The position numbers and the translations under genes were made by a program. Under the pieces are notes generated by a model that was not told the DNA's origin, searched no databases, and saw only the letters and a program-made list of their open reading frames with translations. Of a stretch of DNA of 64,000 bases, positions 12,001 to 24,011 are shown piece after piece (within the stretch, counting starts at the first letter, position 1; each line of letters opens with the position of its first letter). The stretch is from Ectocarpus siliculosus (lineage: Eukaryota > Sar > Phaeophyceae > Ectocarpales > Ectocarpaceae): contig FN648970.1 in NCBI GenBank assembly GCA_000310025.1, forward strand, positions 247,962-311,961. The letters are read 5' to 3'.

Positions 12001-15000
12001 AACATCGGAACAGAAGAAGGAAAAGCACGCAACAATTGAAAAAACGCGGAAAAGAAGGAGGAAAACGACCGTTCTTCCTTTCGAGGGCGAACCTCGAAAC
12101 AAAGACACACAGACACAACAAACGGAAAAGAAGGGCAAAATGACCTGTCGTTCTTTCGGAGATGAAAGGGTGCCACGGCAGCTACGAAAATAAACTACCA
12201 AATGTTTTTGAGTCGCGTAGAAAACGATCACAAACAACATTTTTCCTCTGTACCACACGGAGGAATGGTCGTGAGGTGTGAGGGGGGTCACAAAACGACC
12301 CACAAAAGAAGGTGTCGAGATCAACACGAAACCGACAACAAACGCCACCGCAGCATTGGGTGCAACTCCTGTTTAGTTTGTCTGTATGCGCGCCCCTTGT
12401 CTCCCTGAGCAGCCACGTGTTTTTCCAAGAACAAATATGTGAGAGAGACAGGGGAAATAGAAGGAGGGAGATAGCTAGATAGAAGTACACGGAGAGAGAC
12501 AGAGACAGAGACAGGGAGAGGGGCAGAGAGAGGGAGAGGAAGAGATGCGAAAGACTAGGTGCCTGCGTCACCCTGCCCTTCCCACGGCATCTACCAACCA
12601 ACCCACAACCCATGCCATCTTATCACCTGCGCGTACGTGACGGTGAAGCTGAGCGCGGCGAGCACCAGCCCCGCGACCATGCCCTTCTCCACGCCCCAGG
12701 CCTGGATCGAGCAGAACGTCGCCAAGCACACCAGGTACTCGGCCGGCATCATCCTGCCCCCCCCCCCCCCGCACCACGTGGAAAGACAACAAGCACCCGA
12801 CAACAAATCAGTATCAAGCACTCGACGAGCGTGCAGCAATTTTCGGCTGCGCGAAAGAACGCGAAAGAGACAAGTTCAAAGTTGAAACCAGCCAGCAGGA
12901 AAGACACCCGACGCTGAGGGGGGATAGCTGAGGGTGTGCGGGGGCATCAATTTGCGAACCCACCCCTATACAGAAAACCACAGAAAATTCGGCAAAACAC
13001 AGGACAGGAAAACAAACTGTACATCAACTCATACTTCAATGCATAAGCGGGGCACGGCCCCTCTACCACACACCGAACGCCACCTGATCCAGAGCTCGGC
13101 CGCCTTACCCTGCCTTGCCGTCGCAGTACGCCACGCAACTCTTTACCAATACCCCCAACCTAGAACGTGACCACAAACCCATCAGCAGACTGAGGTTACC
13201 TTCGATCTGGCTTGCCGAAGGCATTCAACCATTCTTGCCGCGACGCACAACTCCCTACCAACATCCCCAACCCAGATCGATCTGACCACGCACCCAGCAG
13301 AACTGAGCTACCTCGATGTGGATCGCCGCGACTTCATTCTTTCCGCCGCGCAATCTCTCTGCCATCACCTCCAACCCAGATCGATCTGACCACACGCCCA
13401 ACAGCACACTGAGGGTAACCTCCAGCAGGCTTGCCGAAGCCATTCAACCATTCGCCCGGCAAACCTTTCCAAACACCACCATCCCCAACCCAGAGCTGAC
13501 CACACGCCCAGCAGCAGACGGTCTCACTTCAATCTGGCCTGCCAGAGCCACTCGACCATGAGGTCGACCGCGATGAGGATCAGCAGGGAGCCGAAGAAGC
13601 ACCTGGGCAGGAAGCTGATGACGCTGGCGGGCGATGCCCGCCACGGCGAGGAGCATTACAAACGATATCGCGCTCGCCGCTCGTGTGTCCACGCCTTCCT
13701 CGGTACGGGCGACGAGTGTTGGCGGGGATACGGGTTAAAGAGGCAGGGTGGCAGGCTTCGATCACAAAAAGTATTCGGATCATGAGGCGTGCAGCGGCAA
13801 AAAAAACACGAACTACAGCAGTACAACATTGTACCTACAAAACTACACAAAGCACAATTGGCGATCTCACCAACACACCTGGAAGAAAACCGGTGGTATT
13901 GTTAGCGGGATGTGCGTACACCGTTCTAACCAGCATCTAAAACTACAGCGTGCTCCCCTACGAACCCTTCGTTGAAGGGGCAAAAAACACAAAATCAGAG
14001 CAGCTGCTACCAGCGAGGGCAAGGGGGTCGTCGAACGCAAGGTGGTACCCCCCCCCCTCCCCGCCCTTTATCGGGCGCTTAAGCCAGTTAGAACAAGGGG
14101 CTTATCGTATGGTTGGATAATGTATGGTTAAGGTATACTCCACAGTCCATACGTTCCACATGTATAGGCACTTTAACACCTATATAACGAGGTGTTAAGG
14201 AATTGTGTGTGACCGCGTGAAACCCTGAGTATGTGGTATACAACAGAGCATCACAAAAAGGTTTTACTATGCACTACAACAAGGTCCTACATACATACGT
14301 ATCACACATACAATACAAGAGGTGTACAAGTTTAAATACAACAATACCAATCCTATACAATAACAAATACATAGGTTATAATATACCACACTAATTCCCC
14401 TATTGAAGTACCATATATGGTACAAGGTTCCCCTGCGGGAGTTAGGTGATTTTACTCCCGGGGGCGACGCAAGACATGGCCAATCAATGTCATCGCGGTC
14501 GCATGGTTGGGTCGTCGGACGTTCGGTAGTGCCGGTTTGCGTGCAACCTGCATACTAATTTGCCTGGAAATTGAATCATGTGCGGGGAATTTTGTTTTCT
14601 TCTCCCCCGTCTTGTGACTTTTGGCTTGTCCGCGAGTGCGTGCTTTTAAGCTAGCGGCGTCTTTTGCTGCAAGTCCTACTGCTGTATCTCTTGCGTTTGA
14701 TCACTTACTCATCTTGTGTGATCGTGTTGCCCTTGGTCTGTGGAATTTTTTCACGCCAACACCAAGAACGGATCAAAGAGACGCTCAACGTGCTCAAGAA
14801 CAGTCACAGACGTATGTAGATTGCTCCCGTACACAACTTCAATATTTGAATTTTTCGATTGTTCGGAATACCTATTTAGATGACCGCTGCCAGAGTTGTG
14901 CGAGAGGATTTTTGTGTCACGTGGTGTGTTCCCATGAGCAACATCAAGAGTCTTGGTCCCCGCTGCGGGTACGCATGCGCCAGTTGCTGTGTGGTGGAAC

Positions 15001-16545
15001 AATCACAGCAGCTGTGTGGGTGCGTGGGCGAGTGGCGCGGGGCGCGGGGCTACAAAAAAGTTATGTTGTCAGTTTTCATTCCGTTCGAGGAGGCTTTTAT
15101 GGTACGAAGAGCCAGGCCCAGCGACTTTAGGCGACACGCGCACCACCGGTGTCTCGCGAGCCCCATACGTCACGGGAAATGTACCGACGGGTCCTCTGCG
15201 TGCCATGCTGAAGAAAGTGCGAGAAAAAACGTTGTCCCAGCAGAGAAAAAAGAACGCCCCCACCAAAAAAGTTGAGATGCTACAAACATATGCATATATA
15301 GCATGCCCCCCTCCCTGATCTGACCCTAGTCCAGTTTCGAGCAGTGCTTCAAGCCCTGCGCAACCAACAACTCCATTTGAACACGAACAACCTTGCCAAG
15401 TACGATCAGCCAAGTACGATCAGTATTCTCAAATGCATTAAATGCACATGCACCTACCTGCCCGCAGGTTAAAGATGGTCTGGCTGAAGATGTAGCTGCC
15501 CGTGAAGCCGCCGAACAGTCCCGAGATGACGTTGGACCACCCCACCTTGTGTAACCGTTTTCGTAAGGGACGAGAAAACACAGCGAAGCAAAAACGCAAA
15601 CGTCGACAAAGACAAACACGCCCGAGCAACCGGGGCAGGGATCAAAAAGACGGGAATTCAACGTGCGCAGCTGCGCCCCCCCTCCCCCGACCACGGTGAA
15701 TCTGGAGGCTGGGTCCTCCCGTCTATCCCCACCCCTTGAGTGCAACGCACTGCTCCTTCCACGAGGGGTGTCGAACTAGAACTTGGTCGCACCTATCCAT
15801 AGTATTGCCTACCGGTTGGAATCGTGGTCAGGTGCTGTGAAAAAAACACATGAACACATGCCCACCAAGGCCCGAATCAGCGGCGGCGCGCGCGAGGGCG
15901 CCCGGAATATGTCGAAAACCAAACGAAAGAAAAAATCTGAGATAGACCGAAGCTCTACCGATCGCAGGATGAGAAAAAAGCCGAAAAACACGCACAACAT
16001 TACCTTGCAAAAACCCGTTTAACCCCTTCGGGTCTAGCTCTTTTTTCTCTCGGTCAACAAAAAAAAAGGAGGAGAGAGTGCGGGAGAGAGAGACAGAAGT
16101 ACAGCAAAAGAGACCAGTGTACTTCCGTAGACGCATCAGCTATCTCCACCCATAGGCCATGAGGGCAGCCCGCGATGGGACGGTGGGCACAGACAGGGCC
16201 ATAGAAGGGTTGATGCGTGGTCGCGGTGCGACCGGTAGGTCAGGTTAGGCAGACCTCTCAATATCAGTCGTCAAGCCGCCTGAACTACCATATTCAAATG
16301 ATCAGTGAAAATGATCAGTGAGAGGGCTTGTAGACCCATAGCTGGTTCTTCTTCTCTGTCCCCACCCCAATGTGAGCCCTGCAGGCTCATTACAGCTCCT
16401 GTGATGTTCCCACAATTCCCACAAGCACGCAGGCACACACCAGCACACGCCTACCTTTCCATCAGTGGCTCTCTAGGTTTGGTGGTATGTGTTGGGCTAT
16501 GATGATAGTGTAAGTGTTACTAGCTGTATGTTGGACTCGTCTATA

Positions 16546-16587
<42 letters not shown>

Positions 16588-17213
16588 TGTAGTATTGCTG
16601 CTGACACGATGACTGCTGGATCTTGGTAGTTTTACGAATTTCAAATTTGGAGAATATTCAACATACCACGACGTCCTCGCCTGGTTGGGCTTGATTTGCC
16701 CCCTTACTGCTGTCCTCTTGTCTTTAGTGTCTTCCTAGATTCGGGCGAGGGCATGTACGTGGAGCTATTGATGTGTGTCTCTGTGAAAGGATATGGGGAG
16801 AGATTCATGGTGGCATTCGAATTTTGGCCGTTCCATGGATCTTGATGTTACCCGCTGGCACAAAAATCTTTTCATTGGTCACCAGGTAGCGCGGTCGACG
16901 CGAATAATAAAGACACACCTACCTATGGACTTGTCAACACTTGGCGTGGAGGGATACAAGGCGGCAACTTCATGGCATGCCACAACACCAGCATGTGCAA
17001 ATGATCCATCAATGATTTGTCAGGACGCCTGTAGACCAAAAGGGGTAAGACCCAAACCTTCCTAGGCTGAGCATCGTACCAGACGCAAGAACAGGAACAA
17101 TCACCGAGAGCGCAGGCACACCCACGCAACAAGCCTCTGACTAAATACAAACCAGGGGAGCTACGCCGAATTAATGGCCCCCAACTCAACACGCCCAGCA
17201 GACCAACATGCAT

Positions 17214-17292
<79 letters not shown>

Positions 17293-18138
17293 GGCAACTC
17301 ACCGTCTGCAGCTCCCCGTTGAAATCCAGTGGCTTGGCCATCTCCATCTCTATGGCCGCGATATCCAAGCAGCTCGAGAACGCAACGACCACGATCATGG
17401 CCAACAGGTTGGGCACAACCTGGGAGAGAGGGGGGATGCGCGTGCGGCGGGGGGGTACGTCCACATACTTATGTGCCGACGACCAAGTTTTCCTGTTTCG
17501 GGTGCGTGCGTAATCACAACCATGCTCTTGGGGGGCTCCACACTCATGGTAGATACCATAGTCAAATTCAGGAAACTATCAAGATACGACCCCAACCAAA
17601 GCATATCCCAAGCCAACCCAAACTAAGCCAACCAAACCCAAACCAAACCAAACCAAACCAAACCAAACCGAACCAAACCAAACCAAAACGACCTCCACAG
17701 CGGGAGGGACTTTTCCGCGTGTGTGCCCCGGATTGTATCTCATTCATGAGCCCAATTCACTTCAACAGCAGGCAAGAAGAGCATCGGGGTAAAGCTAGAA
17801 CAGCGAGTGAACCAGTTACAACTGACTGGATTCCCCCTCCCCCGAAACCCTCGGGACTCACCCTCGCAAACGCTCCCCAGTGGATGTCTGCGAAGGAAAA
17901 GTAGTCCCACGCGTGATTGAGGGGGAGCATCGGGGACGCTGCGCTCACCCACCCGGCAGCTCTCGCCTCCTGCAGCAGAAAAAAATCGTGATCAAACAGA
18001 AATGAAACGCTGTACCGGCAGGAGGGGCGGAGGATTGTTCATCCACAGGTGTGAGTTTGGGCCAATCACGCTGAAGTTCTGGGCACGGTACATTAATAAG
18101 AGGCCAGAAGGCAGCGCTCAATCGAACGCACAGCGGCA

Positions 18139-18176
<38 letters not shown>

Positions 18177-21100
18177 GATTGTGCGGAACGTTAGCGATCA
18201 AGGGGAGGTCGAGGCGCGTGCACTCGCGCATACACAGAGAAGTTCGCCGGCGTAGCGCGGGAAAAAAAAAAATGGACAAGATACACACGAACAAAGAACG
18301 TGCGTGCGTAACCGCCATGATGCTGGAACAATGCTAACAAAAGGGAAAAAACACTCATGGACAATAACAAACTCACTTCGAGAGTCGTCCCCGTGGCCCT
18401 AAGGAACGCGAAGAACGTTCCCAGGAACGCGGCCATAAGCAGCGGCAGCGTGGTCGGAGAGGGGAAGCGCCGGAGGGAGAGGTACATCACCAAGCCGGCC
18501 AGAACCGCCGGCAGCACTAGCAGGAGCGCCTCTCGGGTGGCCAGGACGCCCAAGTCTCCCATGCCGCTGATCTCCAGCTGTTGTTGGTGGTGCATGCACA
18601 GCAAATGGTTTTTCCACAGACGATAATGGTCGTACTGGAGGGAAAACGGGGCGCGAAAACTACGCTCCCGGCTTCACAGACATTACAGGGCGGTGTGTTT
18701 GCTTCATTCTACCTCTACACACATTCACGACGCAGCACTATTTGGAGATGTGTAGATAGCCGCAGCGAACATCACGACCTCAAGCGAACATCACGGCCTC
18801 AAGCGACCATCACTGCGTGGCTCTCATGTCGCAGCAACCTGCGAGCAACAATCGCTTGGGAAAAGCAAAAAACGATTTTTCGGTACTTGTAGGGGGCAGC
18901 ACGAGAAGTGCGGCGGGGGGGGGGAATCTTGCCACTAAGAATCTTCGCGATAATGTCAATATGCACTGCCAAAATACAGCGTTGGTCCAACACTCGTTTT
19001 GCGTCTCTGCGCCGCTGAAGACGGAAGGATGGCGTCGTACACACAGAGCTACAGCGTGAGAGAGTGGGGTGGTTATATGTATACACGCAATTTGAAAAAT
19101 AATTGGTGAAAAAACAAACGTAAATGAATTCGGAAAGGCACACCCCTTTTCTCCCTCCCCCCCACTCTCTCTGTACCTGCCTGTCTGTCTGTCTATCTGT
19201 CTGTCTGCTTGTCTCTCTGTCTGTCTCCCTCACCGCGGACGCGAACGCCAAGCCCGCCTCGCCGCAGAACCACCCGATGTAGGCCAAGTAGCCGCCGATG
19301 ACGGGCATCGGAAGGTACTGCACCACGCTGGCCAGCCTCAGCCTCCCGAGGACGACGAGTGCCACGCCGAGAAGACCGGTGCACGTGCATAATACGAAGC
19401 AAGCTGTCGAAAAATATAAATACAAGACAATTAATATGGCCGGGAATGAGAATAAGAATCTAAACACAAGAACACGAGGGACGATACTACCAGAGGAGAC
19501 ACAAGATACCACCCCCCCGACCGGTTCAAATCTCCGCTCCTCCAAGAAGAAGAGGATGCCAACTCGTATTGATGCGTTTTCGGAAAAATCTCGACAGGAT
19601 GGCTCCAACGCCGCCATTTTCGGCGTTGCCACTCCTTCTGCTGCGGAGCAACCAAGCCTTGAAAATCGTGTGGTACCTCGTGTCACCTCCGGTAACCCCC
19701 CAAAAAAAAGTGAGAAAAGTGGGGGGTAAAACCAACCCTGTAATTCAAAACATAATCAACCCTCTTGGGCGAGTCAAGATAAATTGTACGAGCCGAGAGC
19801 TGTGCCGGGCGAGGGACGATGACGGCAGCACGCAACTCTATCGCAAGAGGACTACCACGTCGACAACCATCACGGTGAGGTGGGCAGTCAGATTTCTCCC
19901 ACAACAACATTGACTTGGCGTCACGGCCCTCCCCCTGTGGGGGGTCACACATGTGAAGCAAGCGCTACGGCTGGTTTGCTCCCGCCGAGGCGATTTGGGT
20001 GTGGGCCAAGCGACTGGGTGATCATAGCGTTAAGGAACGCGACGTCCCCCAAATCGTGTGAACCAATGATCCTTCGAGATGAACGATACGTTGGTACTAA
20101 AAGCCTAAACACGATCACGTGCACGAAGTGTGTTCTCATCCAGAACCCCCCCCGCTCCTCGAGTGTTTGCGGAGGACGGCGATGTCATGCAACGACCGTA
20201 GGTGCCATGACTCAAGATATCACCCCCCCCCACCGAACCGACTTTCAAAGCTCGATTACTCCACTACCATGGCCACAGCTACTTCCCCCCTATTTTACCT
20301 TTACCACAACGTCTTCACCCAGGCGGCATACATGCTACACGCCGGTCCTCATCCAGCCCCTTCATCCTACTCCCTCCCCCCTGCCAGGTAGGACAGCGCA
20401 ACGAGGGTTTCTTGAGGCTCTGCGGTGGCGCCCCAGAGCTCTCGGCGGGCGTGCTGCAAAGAACTCAAGTAGAAGAAAGAAAACCGCGGTACTCGCCATG
20501 TCGCCGCTAGCCGCAACGCTTGAAAAACGACGGCTGACACACTGCCGGCGGCGGGGGGGACCTCCGTACAAAAACAACTACTGCAGACACTGCATTAGCA
20601 AGAGACTCACAGGTGCTAAGCATACCAGCCTCATCCACTCCTTGCTCTCTAGAAAAGGCTACCACCGCCGAGGAGATTGCAGACAGGAATATCAGACCGG
20701 CGTCCTGAAAGCACGAGCAAACAAAGGGCAAAAGGAGGAACGGCAACGTCGTCGGGGGGGACCGAAAGCGAAGATCAGATCAACATTGGGGGGGCGGAGA
20801 GGTATGCGCGGTATGACCGAGGCGGCGTTTCTACTCGCGTTGTACGGGCTTGACATTGAGGTTGCCGTCGTCAACGCCCATCGACTCTGGAAGATAACAC
20901 ACCAGCAGGACGAGGGGTGCCCTCATGTAAACGGATGCCGTGGTCGGCAGACCATAGACCTTGCCTATCTCCAATGCCGGGACGCAGCGATATGTCGGGT
21001 TTTCGCCGGCCCAGGCTTCCCTATGATGAACCAAACATCACCCTTGCGTTTTCTGTGCCAAACCAGATCCGCCATGGGTTGGGTATGCGCGGCATGAACG

Positions 21101-22915
21101 AGGCGGTGTATCTACTGCGGAGTATATTGTACGAGTTTTTTGTTGAGGCGATGCTGATGGTGCCGTTGTGCACAACCCATCGACTCAGGAACATGGCACA
21201 CAAGCAGGACCTGGGGGAGGGGAGGAGCCTGGAAAAAATACCGCAGCAGAAACACAAACATTCACCTATAATGCCAAACACCGATTACTGCTGTCTTCGG
21301 ACTCCAACCCCCCGCCACGTCGTGTTTCACCTGAACCGACCCAACGGCGAACTTGAGGCTGGACAGGGTCCCGAAGCAGGCCATGTGAACGGCACCGCTA
21401 AACATGACCAATTTCACGAGCCTGGCGCAGGCAAGGACGTGCAACAACAAGGTTTACCATTGAGAGGGGGGGGCTGCGGGCGGTACAACGTGCTTCTGGT
21501 CCGAATCAAAGGTGGCCATGCACTTCATTTGCCAAGGGTGAGGAAGGCGGGAGGTCCGCGGCGAGGGCAGTGGCTGCCTCGACCCTCCAGATGCGCGAGG
21601 GTGGTGGCGGGGATCTTCAATAGGCGCCTGACTTAGCTTTGCTGCAATATTTTCGGCGTAAAGTGAATGCCCTCACGGTGGTGAGGGCGATGGGGGATAT
21701 GCAAGTTGATATTGCGGCATACAAGCCATATCCTTGGCGAGACTCGCTAGGAGGGCTGGCTGGCGGGCTGCCGTAGCGTGCGCTCGGAATCGCACGTGGT
21801 GCGTCGCGAGCGGGAAAAAGCGCGGATGCGGGGAACGCTCCCGCCCCCCTCTATGGGCGTAGCGCTGATCTGAAAGCACTACGTACGCGAATGCTTACCT
21901 GGGAAGATGGGGCGTAAACGCCGGATCCCTAAAAATCATTGCGGCAAAGCTCACCTTCGAATTGGTCAAGGGCAAGCGAAGGGGGGGGGGGTAACGGGGT
22001 CAGGGCAACGGACCAAAGCCTAAGCCGGCGGCGGCAGGCTAGTCTCAAGCTGGAAGCTAGACGCGGGTGGTTCAAGACGACACACTTGGTGGCCTTGGAA
22101 GCACCTCTCGTACTTATTTGGCTACCAATTGCCTTGGGTGGGGTGTGCTAACTGGTCGCTGTAATTCTTAGATGTGTAGTCGAAGGGGTGTGTTGAAGTC
22201 TGTGAGAGGGAGAAAGCCGGCGTGTGATTCTTTCTAGCACAAGGCAGCATATCACCAATTGGTGATGTATGAAGGGGGGGCCACGCACGGACCAAGTGTG
22301 TACGAATCATCCCGCCCAACCCCTCCGCTTCTCCTCCGGCACTCCCTACCACGAGTCAAATTCGTCTACCCTCGTGTGCATCTTACGGCAAAAAAGACGT
22401 CCCGTGAAGACGACTCCATCTACGGAGAACATCTTGGAGGTTCAACCGACTTGCTCTCGAGCCGACACATGCGGGGACACCTAAAAAGAAGAGGCCACAA
22501 AAACACTGGCTACGGAGATAGACGCCAATCGCCTAAGCATCCCTCCCTCCCCTCCCTCAAGGAGCGGGTAGTGTGCACGTCAAACGTTTCTTTCACCAGT
22601 GAACTATCTCTCGCCTCCCCCGCCCCGATACTCCCTCACCATCACGGGCGGCAAGAGGATGCCGTTCACCATGCCATACGCTAAACCTCGGACGACGGAC
22701 TCCGGAAGAAGCGGCGGCCTCTTCTTGTCCGCTGCTGGCACCGCCGCGGTCGTGCCCGCCGTCCCCGGCATCCTCCCGCCCTCGCCATCGTCGAAACCCG
22801 CCACCCCAGATGCCGTTCCGCTTCCGGGATTGCTGCGCGCATCCAATCGCGACGGCGACGTGGTGGTTTGCCCTGCGGTCGCTTTTGCTTTTTCCCGCAG
22901 AATCGGGACCGTTTC
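37..22915 (-). CDS. SulP/SLC26-family anion (sulfate) transporter with STAS domain, 17 exons, C-terminus off the window
   Basis: Predicted multi-pass membrane anion transporter. Exons, 5' to 3' on the minus strand: 22640-22915, 21899-21954, 21331-21421, 20611-20704, 19234-19403, 18377-18577, 17862-17969, 17303-17419, 15458-15545, 13528-13694, 12627-12753, 11805-11915, 10555-11424, 10098-10274, 1666-1826, 706-1112, 37-119. All junctions are GT-AG. Phases agree throughout except for one surplus base in exon 13528-13694. SulP hallmarks include QYLPMPVIGGYLAYIG (exon 5), NVISGLFGGFTGSYIFSQ (exon 9) and CFFGSLLILIAVDLM (exon 10). STAS strands are LELQGYIFFGSA, VILDFSNV and VGVDATAARSCF, followed by ALEWSEEMML, which is typical of long SulP proteins. 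Exons 2-17 encode about 1,009 residues once the frameshift is allowed for. About 300 residues of Ser/Gly/Gln-rich sequence interrupt STAS. The start is unresolved: ATG at 22771 or an exon further upstream. Substrate is inferred from family only. Confidence 0.88.
1858..2012 (-). repeat. 5'-truncated LINE 3'-end fragment
   Basis: Read on the minus strand, this stretch closely matches the 3' end of the LINE at 61410-61550: the same run from GCCAC..TTTGGCAAAGTAGG through a GGTCTAACAGCT motif to a GCATGCAAAAC box and a C-rich tail. It lies in the 8.3-kb SulP intron, just outside the 5' LTR of the retrotransposon. It is a dead 3' remnant, as expected from target-primed reverse transcription that stopped early. 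Confidence 0.75.
2037..2506 (+). repeat. 5' LTR (470 bp)
   Basis: It begins TGTTACGGCTAAATAG and ends CTCTTGCA. It aligns to the 3' LTR over its whole length with scattered substitutions and lacks the hairpin insertion present in that copy. The divergence suggests an old insertion, but I have not counted differences. Confidence 0.85.
2507..2535 (+). other. Primer binding site with extended tRNA complementarity
   Basis: Immediately after the LTR, 29 nt read as the reverse complement of a tRNA 3' end. They give a terminal TGC (TGG expected for CCA, one mismatch), a discriminator A, a 7-nt acceptor strand (ATTGGGA), and a full T-arm with 5-bp stem CCGAG/CTCGG and loop TTCGATT. Most elements pair with only 8-18 nt. 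The matching tRNA acceptor 5' strand would be TCCCAAT; I cannot assign the isotype. Confidence 0.75.
3985..4720. repeat. TACCGCC-rich minisatellite inside the retrotransposon
   Basis: The motif GTACCGCC(A/G)(A/T) recurs dozens of times at irregular 10-25 bp spacing, in two blocks (about 3985-4265 and 4586-4720) separated by a pyrimidine-rich and AT-rich spacer. Long open frames across it are by-products of the repeat. Confidence 0.8.
5215..5400. repeat. Four-copy imperfect tandem repeat, about 43-bp unit
   Basis: The core GTAGCTGCC(A/G)CTCCTGGC recurs about four times, each followed by a variable GGCTGCA or AGCTACA arm. The arms can pair with the next copy's CAGC core. It lies inside the LTR element; no function is apparent. 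Confidence 0.65.
6178..6486. repeat. Two-copy diverged direct repeat, about 185-bp spacing
   Basis: The block at about 6178-6300 (CGGAGCCGCAAACATC ... GTGGTGACTGTG) reappears at 6364-6486 with substitutions. It is an internal duplication in the retrotransposon body. The remainder of the element's interior, 6487-9112, shows no protein-family match. Confidence 0.6.
9113..9122 (+). other. Polypurine tract of the LTR element
   Basis: AAAGGGGGGA directly abuts the TG of the 3' LTR, the position where plus-strand priming occurs in LTR retrotransposons. Confidence 0.8.
9123..9665 (+). repeat. 3' LTR (543 bp) carrying a hairpin insertion
   Basis: It matches the 5' LTR from TGTTACGG to a terminal CA. 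The extra length relative to the 5' copy is explained by the insertion at about 9215-9289. Confidence 0.85.
9215..9289. mobile_element. Palindromic (hairpin) insertion in the 3' LTR
   Basis: This block is absent from the 5' LTR. GCCGAAATCAAACC at 9225-9238 is answered by its reverse complement at 9269-9282. Inside lie TTAGAC/GTCTAA arms around the perfect palindrome AGTCAGCGCTGACT, so nearly the whole block folds into one long hairpin. It may be a tiny MITE or foldback element. No coding capacity. Confidence 0.7.
14090..14425. other. AT-rich block in a SulP intron, unlike its surroundings
   Basis: This stretch between exons 15458-15545 and 13528-13694 is much richer in A and T than the rest of the window, with many TATA, ACATAC and GGTGTTAA words. 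I see no gene in it. It directly precedes the repeat at 14425-15110 and may be part of the same inserted element. Confidence 0.5.
14425..15110 (+). repeat. Dispersed repeat, copy 1
   Basis: It shares an ordered series of blocks with 25540-26010. These are a CGGGAG-stem hairpin with TTAGGTG in its loop, then GGGGGC(A/G)ACGCAAG, CGTTCGGT(A/G)GTGCCGG, GTGCAACCTGCA and ATTGTTCGGAATRCCT, ending near CCCATGAG. The family is diverged and its ends are not defined. No open frame is shared between the copies. Confidence 0.6.
16549..16590. repeat. GCT trinucleotide microsatellite
   Basis: About nine GCT/TGC units, followed by further interrupted copies, in the SulP intron between exons 17303-17419 and 15458-15545. 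The rest of that 1.76-kb intron shows nothing recognisable. Confidence 0.8.
17217..17288. repeat. (CT)36 microsatellite beside a splice donor
   Basis: An uninterrupted 72-bp CT run, which is GA on the gene strand. It begins eight bases into the SulP intron, past the GTGAGT donor at 17297-17302. Confidence 0.95.
18142..18175. repeat. CAG trinucleotide microsatellite
   Basis: About eleven CAG units within the SulP intron between exons 18377-18577 and 17862-17969. Not in a coding exon. Confidence 0.9.
19493..19690. mobile_element. MITE copy A
   Basis: Terminal inverted repeats: GAGGAGACACAAGATACCAC on the left, and on the right a sequence whose reverse complement reads GAGGTGACACGAGGTACCAC. 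Both continue into C-rich and then GATT/TCAA-type subterminal sequence. The centre has GACAGGATGGCTCCAACGCC, resembling copy D. No coding capacity. It lies in the SulP intron between exons 20611-20704 and 19234-19403. Confidence 0.7.
20198..20275. mobile_element. MITE copy B, left half only
   Basis: GTAGGTGCCATGACTCAAG, then ATATCACCCCCCC and GCTCGATTACTCCAC, match the left terminal region of copies C and D. No right terminus follows, so the copy is truncated or rearranged. It lies in the same SulP intron as copy A. Confidence 0.6.
20805..21235 (-). repeat. Short interspersed repeat with a duplicated segment
   Basis: A block near 20805-20910 (GGTATGCGCGGTATGA ... CATCGACTC ... CACCAGCAGGAC) recurs at about 21085-21225. 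Between them, 20915-21025 on the minus strand is a member of the GGCGAAAACC / GGTCTA / TTTACATGAGG family also found at 42270-42397. It occupies the SulP intron between exons 21331-21421 and 20611-20704. Confidence 0.6.
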
Positions 22916-23802
22916 CTGCCGTACGGTTACACGGGGAAGGAGGTTTGAGTCCCCGTGTTAGGCGGACGACCTGCGATAAATCTTGTGAAGATGAAGTATT
23001 TCGGCAAGGGACGGAGGGAGGGAAGGAGGGAGGAAAGAGGGCGGCCCTCGATTCCGCGGCAATCTACGCGCGCTCTCGCGTACGCCTTGCACGGCGCGTC
23101 TACATACATAGACGGTGCCAACAATACCAACGACAACCAACTGCAGTTGAAGCTGATCACATGGCAAAAGTTCCTCCCGCAATCGTCTGGCTTCTTCGGA
23201 GCTTGCGCCGATGCCCTACCTACCGACTATTATGGTAGGTCGGGTTCAACGTCAGTGCACCGTTTGTATCCTACCGAAAATAAAGTTGTCTCTTTAGCTG
23301 TTATAATATCCACCCATCGCTGCTTCCACCACTGACTATATTCAACATGAATCGCTCCCTATTATCGAATGTCCGGCCTCAACCATTTCTCGTCTACAGT
23401 TCGCACCGGGCACAGCAGCAACACACTTTTGCTGTAAGCCAAGTCTGGTCGTATGCACCCGCATGTTGCGTCGTTGGAGTGTGCGCTCTTGCCTCTGCTA
23501 GTGATGCTTCGGATTCAGACTCAATTCAAAGGGGACGTTATAGACAAATCACCGAGCAATTAGTATTACTTGCAGATAAATCTTTTGCACTAGGGGTATT
23601 GCCGGTAAGCTATTGTTGCGCCCGAGCTGGCTCCTGTACAAAAAACATGGTTGATGCTTTGTACGGAGAACGACCACACAAAACTAGGCTACCAATCGTC
23701 ACGATAAACCAACGCACGACAAAGCCTCGGCATGTATGTCGAATCTTGCGTCACCCTCGGGAGGCTTGGCTTTCTTATCACCCACGTCCCGCGAAGGAAT
23801 AC

Positions 23803-24011
23803 CGTAGGTGACATGACAGAAGATATCACACCCCCTGGCCCTTTTGTCAAGGCTCGATTACTCCACCATGGCAGAGAGAGAGCGGCGGTGCGGCGTTGTT
23901 TCCCGCCGTCTCGTCGAGAGTTTTCCACAATTGTTGGATTTATACATCCTCTTCTGTCGTGTGGAGTAATCGAAATCGGTCCAGGGGGTGTGCTATCTTG
24001 TGTCACCTACG
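23803..24011. mobile_element. MITE copy C, the most complete
   Basis: About 209 bp with long terminal inverted repeats. The left end reads CGTAGGTGACATGACAGAAG then ATATCACACCCCCTGG; the right end is its near-complement, CCAGGGGGTGTGCTATCTTG then TGTCACCTACG. CGATTACTCCAC and GTGGAGTAATCG form a second inner pair. The centre carries CCGTCTCGTCGAGAG, as in copy D. Non-coding and therefore dependent on a transposase from elsewhere; superfamily not assigned. Confidence 0.8.

Noticed and set aside
13580-13783. Alternative frame for SulP exon 10 entered from a more upstream acceptor
   Set aside because: It gives Arg/Gly/Pro-rich sequence with no transmembrane character and does not lead into the CFFGSLL frame.
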